DNA from: Calliopsis andreniformis
Taxonomy: Eukaryota; Arthropoda; Insecta; Hymenoptera; Andrenidae
Assembly (NCBI RefSeq): GCF_051401765.1
Contig: NW_027480530.1
Location: 1,116,001 to 1,180,000, forward strand
Length of the DNA: 64,000 bases
Direction: 5' to 3'
The notes beneath the pieces are model-generated. The model did no database searches and was not told the DNA's origin. It saw only the letters and a list, made by a program, of their open reading frames with translations. The translations under genes were made by a program, and so were the position numbers. Each line of letters opens with the position of its first letter. The first letter of the stretch is position 1. Positions 27,035-42,000 of this stretch are shown here, in pieces.

Positions 27035-30000
27035 TGCTACTGACACTGACACTGCTCCTGACACTGTCACTGCTCCTGACGCTGCTCCAGACACTGCAAC
27101 TGACACTGGCACTGCCCCTGACACTGATCCTGACACTGACCCTGCTCCTGACACAGCTTCTGACACTGACACTGCTCCAGCCACTGCTCCTGACACAGAC
27201 ACTTCTGCTGACACTGACACTGCTCCTTACACTGCTCCAGACACTCCTCCTGACACTGACACTGCTCCTGACACAGCTCATGAAACTGACTCTGCTCCTG
27301 ACACTGACACTACACCTCAAACTGCTCCTGACACTCTTCCTGACACTGACACTGCTCCTGTCACTGCTCCTGACGCTGCTCCTGACACTGACGCTGACAC
27401 TGCTCATGACTGTGACACTGACACTGACACTGCTCCCGTCTCAGACACTGTCACTGATCCTGACGCTGATACTGCTCCTGTGTCTGACACTTTTCCGGAC
27501 ACTGCTCCTGACACTGCTCGCGACATTGCTCCAGACACTGACACTGCTCCAGACACAGCTCGTGACACTGCTGCTGACACTGACACTGCTTGTGGCACTG
27601 CTCCTGAAACTGACACTGCTCCTCACACAGCTCCTGACACTGGCACTGCTCTTGGCACTGCTCCTGACACTGACACTGCTCGTGACACTGATACTGCTGC
27701 TGATCCTGACAAAGCTCCTGACACTGCTACTGACACTGCTCGTGACGTTGCTCCAGACACTGACACTGCTCCTGACACAGCTCGTGACTGTGACGCTGCT
27801 CCTGCCACTGTTCCTGACACGGCTGCTCACACTGACACTGCTCCTGACACTGGCACTGGTCCTGACACTGCTCCTGACACTGACACTGCTCCTGACACTG
27901 ACACTGCTCCTGACACTGACACTGGTCCTGACACTGCTTCTGACACTGGCACTGGTCCCGACACTGCTCCTGACACTGGCACTGGTCCCGACACTGCTCC
28001 TGACACTTACCCTGCCCCCGAAACAGCTCCAGACATTGCAACTGACACTGGCTCGGCTCCTCACACTGCTCCTGACACTGACACTGCTCCTGTCACTGAC
28101 ACTGCTCCTCACACGGCCCTTCACACTGACACTGCTCCTGACAATGCTACTGACACAGACACTGCTGCTGATACTGATAATGCTCCTGACACTGCTCCTG
28201 ACACTGCTCCAGACACTGACACTGACACTGCTCCGGAAACTACTTCTGACACAGCTCCTGACGATGACACTGCTCCTGACACTGCTTCTGACACTGACAC
28301 TGCTCCTGACACAGCTCCTGACACAGCTCCTGACACTGACACTGACACTGCTCCTGACGCTGACACTGACACTGCTCATGACAGTGGCTCTGACACTGAC
28401 ACTGCTCCCGGCACAGAGACTGAGACTGATCCTGACACTGACACTGCTCCTGTAACTGACACTACACCTCAAACTGCTCATGACACTGACGCTGCTCCTG
28501 ACACAGACAACGCTGCTGATACTGACAATGCTCCTGACACTGCTCCTGATACAGACACTGCTCCGAACAATGCTCCTGACACTGACACTGCTCTTGTCAC
28601 TGACACTGGTCCTGACACTGCTTCTGACACTGGCACTGGTCCTGACACTGCCCCTGACTCTGACACTGCTCCTGTCACTGACGCTGGTTCTGACACTGCT
28701 TCTGACACTGTCACTGGTCCTGACACTGCCCCTGACACTGACACTGCTCCTGATACTGACACTGACACTGCTGCTGACACAGCTACTGACACTGACACTG
28801 CTCCTGACACTGCTCCTGACACAGACACTGCTATTGATACTGACAATGCTCCTGACGCTGCTCCTGGCACAGACATGGCTCCGAACGATGCTCCTGACAC
28901 TGACACTGCTCCTGTCACTGACACTGGTCCTGATACTGCTCCTGACACGGACACTGCTCCGGACAATGCTCCTGACACTGACACTGCTCCTGTCACTGAC
29001 ACTGGTCCTGACACTGCTCCTGAAACTGACACTGGTCCTCACACTGCTCCTTGCACTGACACTGCTCCTCACGCTGGTCCTGACAATGGTACTGCCCCTG
29101 AGACTGCTCCTGACACTGACGCTGCTCCTGGCACTGCTCCTGGCACTGCTCCTGACACTGACACTGCTCCTGATACTGACACTGACACTGCTCCTGACAC
29201 CGACACTGCTCCTGTCACTGCTCCTGACGCTGACACTGCTCCTGGCACTGCTCCTGACACTGACACTGCTGCTGATCCTCAGAATTCTGCTGACACTGCT
29301 CCTGACACTGACACTGACACGGATCCTGACACTGACACAGCTCCTCACACTGCTCCTGACACTGGCACTGCTCCTGGCGCTGCTCCTGACACTGACACTG
29401 CTCCTGACACTGATACTGCTGCTGATCCTGACAAAGCTCCTGACACTGCTACTGACACTGCTCGTGACGTTGCTCCAGACACTGACACTGCTGCTCACAC
29501 AGCTCGTGACGGTGAGACTGCTCCTGCCACTGTTCCTGACACGGCTGCTCACACTGACACTGCTCCTGACACTGGCACTGGTCCTGACACTGCTCCTGAC
29601 ACTGACACTGCTGCTGACACTGCTCCTGACACTGCTCGTGGCACAGACACTGCTCCTGACAATGCTCCTGACACTGACACTGCCCCTCACACAGCTCCTG
29701 ACACTGACACTGCTCCTGACACTGCTCCAGACACAGACACTGCCGCTGATCCTGACAATGCTCCTGACACTGCACCTGAGACTGACACTGCTCCTGACAC
29801 TGCTCCTGACACTGCTCCTGACACTGCTCCTGACACCGACACTGCTCGTGCCACTGCTCCTGTCACTGCTCCTGACACTGCTCCTGACACTGACACTGCT
29901 CCTGACACTGCTGCTGACACTGACACTGTTTGTGACACTGCTCCTGAAGCTGACACTGCTCCTCGAACAACTCCTGACACTGCTGCTGACACTGACACTG

Positions 30001-31576
30001 CTGCTGATCCTGAGCATGCGCCTGATGCTGCTCCTGACACTGACACTGATCCTCACACTGCTCCTGACACTGTCACTGCTCCTGGCACTGCTCCTGACAC
30101 TGACACTGCTCCTGACACTGCGCCTGGCACTGCTCCTGACACCGACACTGCTCCTGCCACTGCTCCTGTCGCTGCTCCTGACACTGCTCCTGACACTGTC
30201 ACTGCTCCTGACGCTGCTCCAGACACTGACACTGCTCCTGACACTGATACTGCTGCTGATCCTGACAAAGCTCCTGACACTGCTACTGACACTGCTCGTG
30301 ACGTTGCTCCAGACACTGACACTGCTGCTCACACAGCTCGTGACGGTGAGACTGCTCCTGCCACTGTTCCTGACACGGCTGCTCACACTGACACTGCTCC
30401 TGACACTGGCACTGGTCCTGACACTGCTCCTGACACTGACACTGCTGCTGACACTGCTCCTGACACTGCTCGTGGCACAGACACTGCTCCTGACAATGCT
30501 CCTGACACTGACACTGCCCCTCACACAGCTCCTGACACTGACACTGCTCCTGACACTGCTCCAGACACAGACACTGCCGCTGATCCTGACAATGCTCCTG
30601 ACACTGCACCTGAGACTGACACTGCTCCTGACACTGCTCCTGACACTGCTCCTGACACTGCTCCTGACACCGACACTGCTCGTGCCACTGCTCCTGTCAC
30701 TGCTCCTGACACTGCTCCTGACACTGCTGCTGACACTGACACTGTTTGTGACACTGCTCCTGAAACTGACACTGCTCCTCGAACAACTCCTGACACTGCT
30801 GCTGACACTGACACTGCTGCTGATCCTGAGCATGCGCCTGATGCTGCTCCTGACACTGACACTGATCCTCACACTGCTCCTGACACTGTCACTGCTCCTG
30901 GCACTGCTCCTGACACTGACACTGCTCCTGACACTGCGCCTGGCACTGCTCCTGACACCGACACTGCTCCTGCCACTGCTCCTGTCGCTGCTCCTGACAC
31001 TGCTCCTGACACTGTCACTGCTCCTGACGCTGCTCCAGACACTGCAACTGACACTGGCACTGCCCCTGACACTCCTCCTGACACTGACACTGCTCCTGGA
31101 ACTGCTCCTGACACTGACGCTGCTCCTGATGCTGACACTGACACTGCTCCTGTCACTGCTCCTGACGCTGCTCCTGACACTGCTCCTGACACAGGCACTG
31201 CACCTGGTACTGACACTGACACTGCTCCTGACACAGGCACTGTTTCTGGTACTGACACTGACACTGCTACTGACACTGACACTGCTCCTGTCGCTGCTCC
31301 TGACACTGCTCCTGACACTGTCACTGCTCCTGACGCTGCTCCAGACACTGCAACTGACACTGGCACTGCCCCTGACACTCCTCCTGACACTGACACTGCT
31401 CCTGGAACTGCTCCTGACACTGACGCTGCTCCTGACACTGACACTGCTGCTGATCCTGACAATGCTCCTGACACTGCTCCTGACACTGATGCTGACACTG
31501 CTCATGACTGTGTCACTGACACTGACACTGCTCCCGTCACAGACACTGACACTGATCCTGACACTGACACTGCTCC

Positions 31577-31682
31577 TGTGTCTGACACTTGTCCTGAGAC
31601 TGCTTCTGACACTTGCTGGTCCTGAAACTGCTCCTGACATTGCTCCTGACATTGCCGCTGGTCCTGACACAGACACTGCACG
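31577..31682 (+). repeat. Frame-rotating landmark, copy 7
   Basis: Common type, with TGA at 31623-31625. First member of a 532-bp doublet. Confidence 0.9.
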
Positions 31683-32108
31683 TGCTACTGACACTGACAC
31701 TGCTCCTGACACTGTCACTGCTCCTGACGCTGCTCCAGACACTGCAACTGACACTGGCACTGCCCCTGACACTGATCCTGACACTGACCCTGCTCCTGAC
31801 ACAGCTTCTGACACTGACACTGCTCCAGACACTGCTCCTGACACTGACACTGCTCCTTACACTGCTCCAGACACTCCTCCTGACACTGACACTGCTCCTG
31901 ACACAGCTCATGACACTGACTCTGCTCCTGACACTGACACTACACCTCAAACTGCTCCTGACACTCCTCCTGACACTGACACTGCTCCTGTCACTGCTCC
32001 TGGCGCTGCTCCTGACACTGACGCTGACACTGCTCATGACTGTGACACTGACACTGACACTGCTCCCGTCACAGACACTGACACTGATCCTGACACTGAC
32101 ACTGCTCC

Positions 32109-32214
32109 TGTGTCTGACACTTGTCCTGAGACTGCTTCTGACACTTGCTGGTCCTGAAACTGCTCCTGACATTGCTCCTGACATTGCCGCTGGTCCTGAC
32201 CCAGACACTGCACG
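32109..32214 (+). repeat. Frame-rotating landmark, copy 8 (GACCCAGAC variant)
   Basis: Second member of the doublet, with TGA at 32155-32157. It shares GACCCAGAC with copies 4 and 13. Confidence 0.9.
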
Positions 32215-33530
32215 TGCTACTGACACTGACACTGCTCCTGACACTGTCACTGCTCCTGACGCTGCTCCAGACACTGCAACTGACACTGGCACTGCCCCTG
32301 ACACTGATCCTGACACTGACCCTGCCCCTGACACAGCTTCTGACACTGACACTGCTCCAGACACTGCTCCTGACACAGACACTTCTGCTGATACTGACAA
32401 TGCTCCTGTCACTGCATGTGACACTGCTCCTGATACTGACACTCTCACTGCTACTGACACTGCTCCTGACACTGACACTGCTCCTTACACTGCTCCAGAC
32501 ACTCCTCCTGACACTGACACTGCTCCTGACACAGCTCCTGACACTGACACTACACCTCAAACTGCTCCTGACACTCCTCCTGACACTGACACTGCTCCTG
32601 ACGCTACTCCAGACACTGCAACTGACACAGGCACTGTTTCTGGTACTGACACTGACACTGCTACAGACACTGCCACTGCTCCTGACGCTACTCCAGACAC
32701 TGCAACTGACACTGGCTCGGCTCCTCACACTGCTCCTGACACTGACACTGCTCCTGACCCTGCTCCTGACACTGACACTGCACCTGACACTGCTCCTGGC
32801 ACTGCCACTGGTCCTGACACTGCTCCTGAAACTGACACTGGTCCTCACACTGCTCCTGACACTGACACTGCTCCTCACGCTGGTCCTGACTGTGATACTG
32901 CCCCTGAGACTGCTCCAGACACTGACACTGCTCCTGACACAGCTACTGCCACTGACACTGCTCCAGACACTGCTCCTGACACAACTCCTGACACTGACAC
33001 TGCTCCTGAACCTGACACTGCTCCTGACACTGCTCCAGACACTGACACTGACACTGCTCCTGAAACTACTTCTGACACAGATCCTGACGATGACACTGCT
33101 CCTGACACTGCTTCTGACACTGACACTGCTCCTGACACAGCTCCTGACACAGCTCCTGACACTGACACTAACACTGCTCCTGACACTGACACTGACACTG
33201 CTCATGACAGTGACTCTGACACTGACACTGCTCCCGGCACAGAGACTGAGACTGATCCTGACACTGACACTGCTCCTGTAACTGACACTTGTCCTGAGAC
33301 TGCTTCTGACACTGGCACTGGTCCTGACACTGCTCCTTACATTGGCGCTGGTCCTGACTCTGCTCCTGACACTGACACTGCTCCTGACACTGCTCCTGAC
33401 ACAGACACTGCTGCTAATACTGACAATGCTCCTGACACTGCTTCTGACACTGCTCCTGAAACTGACACTGCTCCTGAAACTGACACTGCTCCTGATACTG
33501 ACGCTCTCACTGCTACTGACACTGCTCCTG

Positions 33531-33545
33531 ACGCTCAACTGCTGC
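33531..33545 (+). other. Single-base deletion (GCTCAACTGCTG)
   Basis: Related copies read GCTCCTGACACTCACACTG here. One base of CACACT is missing, giving CAACT, which shifts codon phase by -1. The Asp-Thr-Ala-Pro phase thereby runs into Leu-Thr and stops at TAG 33617-33619. The identical lesion is at 52,791-52,805. Confidence 0.85.
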
Positions 33546-34126
33546 TGATCCTGACAATGCTCTTGACACTGCTCCAGACACTGATACTGATACTGCACCT
33601 GACACAACTCCTGAAATAGCTCCTGTAACTGACACAGCTCCTGACACTGCTCCTGACACTGACACTGCTGCGGATCCTGAGAATTCTCCTGACACTGCTC
33701 CTGACACTGACACTGACACGGATCCTGACACTGACACTGCTCCTCACACTGCTCCTGACACTGGCACTGCTCCTGACACTGGCACTGCTCCTGGCACTGC
33801 TCCTAACACTGACACTGCTCCTGACACTGATACTGCTGCTCATCCTGACAAAGCTCCTGACACTGCTACTGACACTGCTCGTGACGTTGCTCCAGACACT
33901 GACACTGCTCCTGACACAGCTCGTGACGGTGACGCTGCTCCTGCCACTGTTCCTGTCACGTCTGCTCACACTGACACTGCTCCTGACAATGGCACTGGTC
34001 CTGACACTGCTCCTGACACTGACACTGCTCCTGACACTGCTCCTCACACTGCTCGTGACACAGACACTGCTCCTGACAATGCTCCTGACACTGACTCTGC
34101 TCCTCACACAGCTCGTGACACTGACA

Positions 34127-34140
34127 CTGCTCCTACACTG
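34127..34140 (+). other. Single-base deletion (GCTCCTACACTG)
   Basis: The G of GACACT is missing after GCTCCT, shifting phase by -1. The fixed Leu-Thr frame ends just after, at TGA 34145-34147. The same lesion with the same context occurs at 53,387-53,400 and 61,222-61,235. Confidence 0.85.
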
Positions 34141-35530
34141 CTCCTGACACAGACACTTCTGCTGATACTGACAATGCTCCTGTCACTGCTTCTGACACTG
34201 CTCCTGATACTGACACTCTCACTGCTACTGACACTGCTCCTGACACTGACACTGATCCTGACACTGCTCCAGACACTCCTCCTGACACTGACACTGCTCC
34301 TGACGCAGCACCTGACACTGACACTGCTCCTGACACAGACACTACACCTCAAACTGCTCCTGACACTCATCCTGACACTGACACTGCTCCTGGCACTGCT
34401 CCTGAAACTGAGACTGGTCCTCACACTGCTCCTGACACTGACACTGCTCCTCACGCTGGGCCTGACAATGATACTGCCCCTGGGACTGCTCCTGACACTG
34501 TCGCTGCTCCTGGCACTGCTCCTGGCACTGCTCCTGACACTGACACTGCTCCTCATACTGACACTGACACTGCTCCTGACACCGACACTGCTCCTGTCAC
34601 TGCTCCTGACGCTGACACTGCTCCTGACACTGCTCCTGACACTGACACTGCTCCTGGCGCAGCTCCTGCCACTGACACTGCTCCTGACACTGCTCCTGAC
34701 ACTGCTACTGACACTGACACTGCTCATGGCACAGCTCCTGTCACTGGCACTGGTCCTGACACTGCTTCTGACACTGGCGCTGGTCCTGACACTGCTCCTG
34801 ACACTGACGCTGCTCCTGACACTGACACTGACACTGCTCCTGACACTGCTACTGACACTGACACTGCTCCTGACACTGCTCGCGACATTGCTCCAGACAC
34901 TGACACTGCTCCTGAGACAGCTCGTGACACTGACACTGCTCCCGCCACTGTTCCTGACACTGCTGCTCACACTGACACTGCTCCTGACACTGGCACTGGT
35001 GCTGACAATGATCCTGACACTGACACTGCTCCTGACACTGCTCCTGACACTACTGCTGACACTGACACTGTTTGTGACACTGCTCCTGAAACTGACACTC
35101 CTCCTCGAACAGCTCCTGACACTGCTGCTGACACTGACACTGCTACTGATCCTGAGCATGCGCCTGATGCTGCTCCTGACACTGACACTGATCCTGACAC
35201 AGCTCCTGACACTCACACTGCTCCTGGCACAGCTCCTGACACTGACACTGCTCCTGACACTGCTCCTGACACTGCTCCTGACACCGACACTGCTCCTGCC
35301 ACTGCTCCTGTCACTGCTCCTGACACTGCTCCTGACACTGACACTGCTCCTGACACTGCTCCTGACACTGCTCCTGACACTGACACTGCTCCTGACACTG
35401 CTCCTGACACCGACACTGCTGCTGATCCTGACAATGCTCCTGACACTGCTCCTGACACTGACGCTGACACTGCTCATGACTGTGACACTGACACTGACAC
35501 TGCTCACTTCACAGACACTGATACTGCTCC

Positions 35531-35636
35531 TGTGTCTGACACTTGTCCTGAGACTGCTTCCGGCTCTTGCTGGTCCTGAAACTGCTCCTGACATTGCTCC
35601 TGACATTGAAGCTGGTCCTGCCACAGACACTGCACC
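35531..35636 (+). repeat. Frame-rotating landmark, copy 9 (CGGCTCTTGCTGG variant)
   Basis: A variant core reads CTTCCGGCTCTTGCTGG, followed by GAAGCTGGTCCTGCCACAG. TGA is at 35577-35579. The same variant occurs at 54791, 19,260 bp away, and a related form (CTTCTGGCTCTTGCTGG) at 59685. Confidence 0.9.
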
Positions 35637-36013
35637 TGGTACTGACACTGACACTGCTCCTGACACTGTCACTGCTCCTGACGCTGCTCCAGACACTGCA
35701 ACTGACACTGTCACTGCCCCTGACACTGATCCTGACACTGACCCTGCTCCTGACACAGCTTCTGACACTGACACTGCTCCTGGCGCAGCTCCTGCCACTG
35801 ATACTGCTCCTGACACTGCTCCTGACACTGCTCCTGACACTGACACTGCTCACGGCACAGCACCTGTCACTGCTCCAGACACTGCTCCTGACACTGGCAC
35901 TGCTCCTGACACTGCTCCTGACACTGCTCCTGACACTGACACTGCTCCTGACACTGACACTACACCTCAAATTGCACCTGACACTCCTCCTGACTCTGAC
36001 GCTGCTCCTGGAA

Positions 36014-39000
36014 CTGCTCCTGGCACTGCTCCTGACACTGACACTGCTCCTGATACAGACACTGACACTGCTCCTGACACCGACACTGCTCCTGTCACTT
36101 CTCCTGACGCTGACACTGCTCCTGGCACTGCTCCTGACACTGACACTGCTGCTGATCCTCAGAATTCTGCTGACACTGCTCCTGACACTGACACTGACAC
36201 GGATCCTGACACTGACACTGCTCCTCACACTGCTCCTGACACTGGCACTGCTCCTGGCGCTGCTCCTGACACTGACACTGCTCCTGACACTGATACTGCT
36301 GCTGATCCTGACAAAGCTCCTGACACTGCTACTGACACTGCTCGTGACGTTGCTCCAGACACTGACACTGCTGCTGACACAGCTCGTGACGGTGAGACTG
36401 CTCCTGCCACTGTTCCTGACACGGCTGCTCACACTGACACTGCTCGTGACACTGGCACTGGTCCTGACACTGCTCCTGACACTGACACTGCTGCTGACAC
36501 TGCTCCTGACACTGCTCGTGGCACAGACACTGCTCCTGACAATGCTCCTGACACTGACACTGCCCCTCACACAGCTCCTGACACTGACACTGCTCCTGAC
36601 ACAGCTCCTGACACTGACACTGCTCCTGACACTGACACTACACCTCAAACTGCTCCTGACACTCCTCCTGACACTGACACTGCTCCTGACGCTACTCCAG
36701 ACACTGCAACTGACACAGGCACTGTTTCTGGTACTGACACTGACACTGCTACAGACACTGCCACTGCTCCTGACGCTACTCCAGACACTGCAACTGACAC
36801 TGGCTCGGCTCCTCACACTGCTCCTGACACTGACACTGCTCCTGACACTGCTCCTGACACTGACACTGCACCTGACACTGCTCCTGGCACTGCCACTGGT
36901 CCTGACACTGCTCCAGACACTGACACTGACACTGCTCCGGAAACTACTTCTGACACAGCTCCTGACGATGACACTGCTCCTGACACTGCTTCTGACACTG
37001 ACACTGCTCCTGACACAGCTCCTGACACAGCTCCTGACACTGACACTGACACTGCTCCTGACGCTGACACTGACACTGCTCATGACAGTGGCTCTGACAC
37101 TGACACTGCTCCCGGCACAGAGACTGAGACTGATCCTGACACTGACACTGCTCCTGTAACTGACACTACACCTCAAACTGCTCATGACACTGACGCTGCT
37201 CCTGACACAGACAACGCTGCTGATACTGACAATGCTCCTGACACTGCTCCTGACACAGACACTGCTCCGAACAATGCTCCTGACACTGAGACTGCTCTTG
37301 TCACTGACACTGGTCCTGACACTGCTTCTGACACTGGCACTGGTCCTGACACTGCCCCTGACTCTGACACTGCTCCTGTCACTGACGCTGGTTCTGACAC
37401 TGCTTCTGACACTGTCACTGGTCCTGACACTGCCCCTGACACTGACACTGCTCCTGATACTGACACTGACAATGCTGCTGACACAGCTACTGACACTGAC
37501 ACTGCTCCTGACACTGCTCCTGACACAGACACTGCTATTGATACTGACAATGCTCCTGACGCTGCTCCTGGCACAGACATGGCTCCGAACGATGCTCCTG
37601 ACACTGACACTGCTCCTGTCACTGACACTGGTCCTGATACTGCTCCTGACACGGACACTGCTCCGGACAATGCTCCTGACACTGACACTGCTCCTGTCAC
37701 TGACACTGGTGCTGACACTGCTTCTGACACTGGCACTGGTCCCGACACTGCTCCTGACACTTACCGTGCTCCTGAAACAGCTCCTGACACTGCTCCTGAC
37801 ACTGACACTGCTCCTGGCACTGCTCCTGACACTGACGCTGCTCCTGATGCTGGCACTGACACTGCTCCTGGCACTGCTCCTGACGCTGCTCCTGACACTG
37901 CTCCTGACACAGGCACTGCTCCTGGTACTGACACTGACACTGCTCCTGACACAGGCACTGTTTCTGGTACTGACACTGACACTGCTACTGACACTGCCAC
38001 TGCTCCTGACGCTGCTTCAGACAATGCAACTGACACTGGCACGGCTCCTCACACTGCTCCTGACACTGACACTGCTCCTGACACTGCTCCTGACACTGAC
38101 ACTGCACCTGACACTGCTCCTGGCATTGACACTGGTCCTGACACTGCTCCTGAAACAGACACTGATCCTCACACAGCTCCTGCCACTGACACTGCTACTC
38201 ACGCTGCTCCTGACACTCACACTGCTGCTGATCCTGACAATGCTCTTGACACTGCTCGAGACACTGACACTGATACTGCACCTGACACAGCTCCTGAAAT
38301 AGCTCCTGTATCTGACACAGCTCCTGACACTGCTCCTGACACTGACACTGCTGCTGATCCTGAGAAGTCTCCTGACAAAGCTCCTGACACTGCTACTGAC
38401 ACTGCTCGTGACGTTGCTCCAGACACTGACACTGCTCCTGACACAGCTCGTGACGGTGAGACTGCTCCTGCCACTGTTCCTGACACGGCTGCTCACACTC
38501 ACACTGCTCCTGACACTGGCACTGGTCCTGACACTGCTCCTGACACTGACACTGCCCCTCACACAGCTCCTGACACTGACGCTGCTCCTGACACTGCTCC
38601 TGACACAGACACTTCTGCGGATACTGACAATGCCCCTGTCACTGCTTCTGTCACTGCTCCTGATACTGACACACTCACTGCTACTGACACTGCTCCTGAC
38701 ACTGACACTGCTCCTGACACTGCTCCAGACACTCCTCCTGACACTGACACTGCTCCTGACACAGCTCCTGACACTGACCCTGCTCCTGACACTGCTCCTG
38801 ACACTGCTCCAGACACTGACACTGCTCCAGACACAGCTACTGACACTGACACTGCTCCTGACACTGCACCTGACACTGCTCCTGACACAGGCACTGTTTC
38901 TGGTACTGACATTGACACTGATACTGACACTGCCACTGCTCCTGACGCTGCTCCAGACACTGCAACTGACACTGGCACGGCTCCTCACACTGCTCCTGAC

Positions 39001-42000
39001 ACTGACACTGCTCCTGACACTGCTCCTGACACTGACACTGCACCTGACACTGCTCCTGGCACTGCTACTGGTCCTGAAACTGCTCCTGAAACTGACACTG
39101 GTCCTCACACTGCTCCTGACGCTGACACTGCTCCTGGCACTGCTCCTGACACTGACACTGCTGCTGATCCTCAGAATTCTGCTGACACTGCTCCTGACAC
39201 TGACACTGACACGGAACCTGACACTGACACTGCTCCTCACACTGCTCCTGACACTGGCACTGCTCCTGGCGCTGCTCCTGACACTGACACTGCTCCTGAC
39301 ACAGATACTGCTGCTGATCCTGACAAAGCTCCTGACACTGCTACTGACACTGCTCGTGACGTTGCTCCAGACACTGACACTGCTGCTGACACAGCTCGTG
39401 ACGGTGAGACTGCTCCTGCCACTGTTCCTGACACGGCTGCTCACACTGACACTGCTCGTGACACTGGCACTGGTCCTGACACTGCTCCTGACACTGACAC
39501 TGCTGCTGACACTGCTCCTGACACTGCTCGTGGCACAGACACTGCTCCTGACAATGCTCCTGACACTGACACTGCTGCTGATCCTCAGAATTCTGCTGAC
39601 ACTGCTCCTGACACTGACACTGACACGGATCCTGACACTGACACTGCTCCTCACACTGCTCCTGACACTGGCACTGCTCCTGGCGCTGCTCCTGACACTG
39701 ACACTGCTCCTGACACTGATACTGCTGCTGATCCTGACAAAGCTCCTGACACTGCTACTGACACTGCTCGTGACGTTGCTCCAGACACTGACACTGCTGC
39801 TGACACAGCTCGTGACGGTGAGACTGCTCCTGCCACTGTTCCTGACACGGCTGCTCACACTGACACTGCTCGTGACACTGGCACTGGTCCTGACACTGCT
39901 CCTGACACTGACACTGCTGCTGACACTGCTCCTGACACTGCTCGTGGCACAGACACTGCTCCTGACAATGCTCCTGACACTGACACTGCCCCTCACACAG
40001 CTCCTGACACTGACACTGCTCCTGACACAGCTCCTGACACTGACACTGCTCCTGACACTGACACTACACCTCAAACTGCTCCTGACACTCCTCCTGACAC
40101 TGACACTGCTCCTGACGCTACTCCAGACACTGCAACTGACACGGGCACTGTTTCTGGTACTGACACTGACACTGCTACAGACACTGCCACTGCTCCTGAC
40201 GCTACTCCAGGCACTGCAACTGACACTGGCTCGGCTCCTCACACTGCTCCTGACACTGACACTGCTCCTGACACTGCTCCTGACACTGACACTGCACCTG
40301 ACACTGCTCCTGGCACTGCCACTGGTCCTGACACTGCTCCCGTCACAGACACTGACACTGATCCTGACACTGACACTGCTCCTGTGTCTGACACTTGTCC
40401 TGAGACTGCTTCTGACACTTGCTGGTCCTGAAACTGCTCCTGACATTGCTCCTGACATTGCCGCTGGTCCTGACACAGACACTGCACGTGCTACTGACAC
40501 TGACACTGCTCCTGACACTGTCACTGCTCCTGACGCTGCTCCAGACACTGCAACTGACACTGGCACTGCCCCTGACACTGATCCTGACACTGACCCTGCT
40601 CCTGACACAGCTTCTGACACTGACACTGCTCCAGCCACTGCTCCTGACACAGACACTTCTGCTGACACTGACACTGCTCCTTACACTGCTCCAGACACTC
40701 CTCCTGACACTGACACTGCTCCTGACACAGCTCATGAAACTGACTCTGCTCCTGACACTGACACTACACCTCAAACTGCTCCTGACACTCTTCCTGACAC
40801 TGACACTGCTCCTGTCACTGCTCCTGACGCTGCTCCTGACACTGACGCTGACACTGCTCATGACTGTGACACTGACACTGACACTGCTCCCGTCTCAGAC
40901 ACTGTCACTGATCCTGACGCTGATACTGCTCCTGTGTCTGACACTTTTCCGGACACTGCTCCTGACACTGCTCGCGACATTGCTCCAGACACTGACACTG
41001 CTCCAGACACAGCTCGTGACACTGCTGCTGACACTGACACTGCTTGTGGCACTGCTCCTGAAACTGACACTGCTCCTCACACAGCTCCTGACACTGGCAC
41101 TGCTCTTGGCACTGCTCCTGACACTGACACTGCTCGTGACACTGATACTGCTGCTGATCCTGACAAAGCTCCTGACACTGCTACTGACACTGCTCGTGAC
41201 GTTGCTCCAGACACTGACACTGCTCCTGACACAGCTCGTGACTGTGACGCTGCTCCTGCCACTGTTCCTGACACGGCTGCTCACACTGACACTGCTCCTG
41301 ACACTGGCACTGGTCCTGACACTGCTCCTGACACTGACACTGCTCCTGACACTGACACTGCTCCTGACACTGACACTGGTCCTGACACTGCTTCTGACAC
41401 TGGCACTGGTCCCGACACTGCTCCTGACACTGGCACTGGTCCCGACACTGCTCCTGACACTTACCCTGCCCCCGAAACAGCTCCAGACATTGCAACTGAC
41501 ACTGGCTCGGCTCCTCACACTGCTCCTGACACTGACACTGCTCCTGTCACTGACACTGCTCCTCACACGGCCCTTCACACTGACACTGCTCCTGACAATG
41601 CTACTGACACAGACACTGCTGCTGATACTGATAATGCTCCTGACACTGCTCCTGACACTGCTCCAGACACTGACACTGACACTGCTCCGGAAACTACTTC
41701 TGACACAGCTCCTGACGATGACACTGCTCCTGACACTGCTTCTGACACTGACACTGCTCCTGACACAGCTCCTGACACAGCTCCTGACACTGACACTGAC
41801 ACTGCTCCTGACGCTGACACTGACACTGCTCATGACAGTGGCTCTGACACTGACACTGCTCCCGGCACAGAGACTGAGACTGATCCTGACACTGACACTG
41901 CTCCTGTAACTGACACTACACCTCAAACTGCTCATGACACTGACGCTGCTCCTGACACAGACAACGCTGCTGATACTGACAATGCTCCTGACACTGCTCC

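Larger units (their letters stand above)
22553..27220 (-). other. Longest minus-strand open frame, probably not a gene
   Basis: About 1,555 codons are open. The frame starts in a Ser-Gly-Ala-Val phase and passes through the landmark at 26,929 into a Ser-Val-Arg-Ser phase. Because all three minus phases are free of stops in the consensus, landmarks do not end minus frames. They end at point variants: CTCAAA and CTCACAC give TGA in the Ser-Gly-Ala-Val phase, GTCTCAGAC in the Ser-Val-Arg-Ser phase, and GCTACT gives TAG in the Cys-Gln phase. The silk-like or Cys-rich look is a reading of the same words and no domain can be recognised. Confidence 0.75.
31480..32370 (+). repeat. 532-bp landmark doublet B
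   Basis: Same doublet as at 12.0-12.9 kb, at an offset of 19,438. Confidence 0.8.
21325..35681 (+). repeat. 14.4-kb segment duplicated at 42,595-54,941
   Basis: It matches 42,595-54,941 nearly perfectly. The offset is 21,270 on the left and 19,260 on the right; the 2,010-bp difference is the extra tandem unit at 24,765-26,774. By eye I found about six substitutions (26,910, 29,052, 29,339, 29,398, 29,949, 33,585) and two compensating 18-bp indels in the right-hand 10.9 kb. Confidence 0.87.

Noticed and set aside
22553..27220. A minus-strand silk-like (Ser-Gly-Ala-Val) or Arg/Ser-rich protein
   Set aside because: All three minus phases are open in the consensus and the ORF changes phase at the landmark. 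No family feature beyond composition is present.
35531..35640. A mobile element inserted at the landmarks
   Set aside because: The landmark is about 106 bp made of the same words plus 4 nt. There are no terminal repeats, target-site duplications or transposase.
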